From NCBI GenBank assembly GCA_002710905.1, contig PAJB01000019.1:51440-58366 (forward strand): a stretch of 6,927 bases of DNA, read 5' to 3'. Origin of the DNA: Chloroflexota bacterium (GTDB taxonomy: Bacteria > Chloroflexota > Dehalococcoidia > UBA2979). This document shows, in pieces, positions 6,811-6,927 of this stretch. Under the pieces are notes generated by a model that did no database searches, had not been told where the DNA came from, and worked only from the letters and a program-made list of their open reading frames with translations. Position 1 is the stretch's first letter. Each line of letters opens with the position of its first letter. Both the position numbers and the translations under genes were made by a program.

Positions 6811-6927
6811 ATGGTTAATGCAGAAATATTCGGTCGAGTTGTAGTAGTTGGTAATACGAGTTGGGGTACTACTCTGGCAAATCAATTTGCTCAAATTGTA
6901 TCTGAGGTGATTATATTAACAAGAACA
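6811..6927 (+). CDS. gpsA: NAD(P)-dependent glycerol-3-phosphate dehydrogenase, N-terminal fragment
   Basis: Only 39 codons are present before the right edge; the full family is about 330 aa. The enzyme reduces dihydroxyacetone phosphate to sn-glycerol-3-phosphate, the substrate of PlsY. The fragment has the opening beta strand and nucleotide-binding turn VVVVGNTSWGTTLANQF at residues 10-26, recognisable as the GpsA beginning (usually GAGSWGTALA). The middle Gly of GxGxxG is Thr here (G14, T16, G19). ATG at 6811 has AGGAA (6799-6803) about 7 bases upstream and starts 2 bases after plsY ends, so the two are almost certainly one operon. Identification rests on a short stretch plus neighbour, hence the lower confidence. 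Confidence 0.85.
   Translation, partial: MVNAEIFGRVVVVGNTSWGTTLANQFAQIVSEVIILTRT

Noticed and set aside
1..6927. CRISPR array, insertion sequence, tRNA, riboswitch or phage element
   Set aside because: No spaced direct repeats, transposase, cloverleaf or known aptamer pattern was seen; almost all bases are accounted for by housekeeping genes.

Overview
The window is AT-rich bacterial chromosome, densely packed with housekeeping genes, using the standard genetic code (Trp is TGG; the six complete genes end in TAA or TAG). I see no mobile element, CRISPR array, tRNA or rRNA. The gene order (diadenylate cyclase, YbbR protein, Der, PlsY, GpsA) and residue habits (GSGK-TG-STN in PlsY, GNTSWG in GpsA) remind me of Chloroflexota, class Dehalococcoidia or the marine SAR202 relatives. 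That assignment comes from memory of the families, not a search, and I hold it at about 50 percent.

Layout. Positions 1-1544 hold a leftward pair: rph (RNase PH), followed 3 bases later by a DUF1015-family gene that runs off the left edge. The DUF1015 gene has no ATG, GTG or TTG in a sensible place. It appears to begin at an ATT codon behind a perfect AAGGAG, which lies inside the last codons of rph. Positions 1545-1745 are the only real intergenic gap. This is a 201-base divergent control region with candidate promoters both ways and a 13-base palindrome inside the rightward one. Positions 1746-6927 are one rightward gene string with gaps of at most 15 bases: argF, cdaA, cdaR/ybbR (overlapping cdaA by 11 bases), der, plsY and the start of gpsA.

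How the genes work together. cdaA and cdaR form the membrane c-di-AMP synthase and its extracytoplasmic regulator. GpsA makes glycerol-3-phosphate from DHAP, and PlsY acylates it in the first step of phosphatidic acid synthesis. Der acts in 50S ribosome assembly and ArgF in arginine synthesis. No terminator-like hairpin was found between them, so they are probably co-transcribed. That would tie second-messenger synthesis to membrane lipid and ribosome production, instead of the cdaA-cdaR-glmM cell-wall linkage known from Firmicutes.

I found no clearly new multi-gene system. The points most worth checking are the ATT start of the DUF1015 gene, the operon context of the c-di-AMP genes, the palindrome at the argF promoter, and non-consensus nucleotide-binding motifs in Der (SKAD) and GpsA (GNTSWG).
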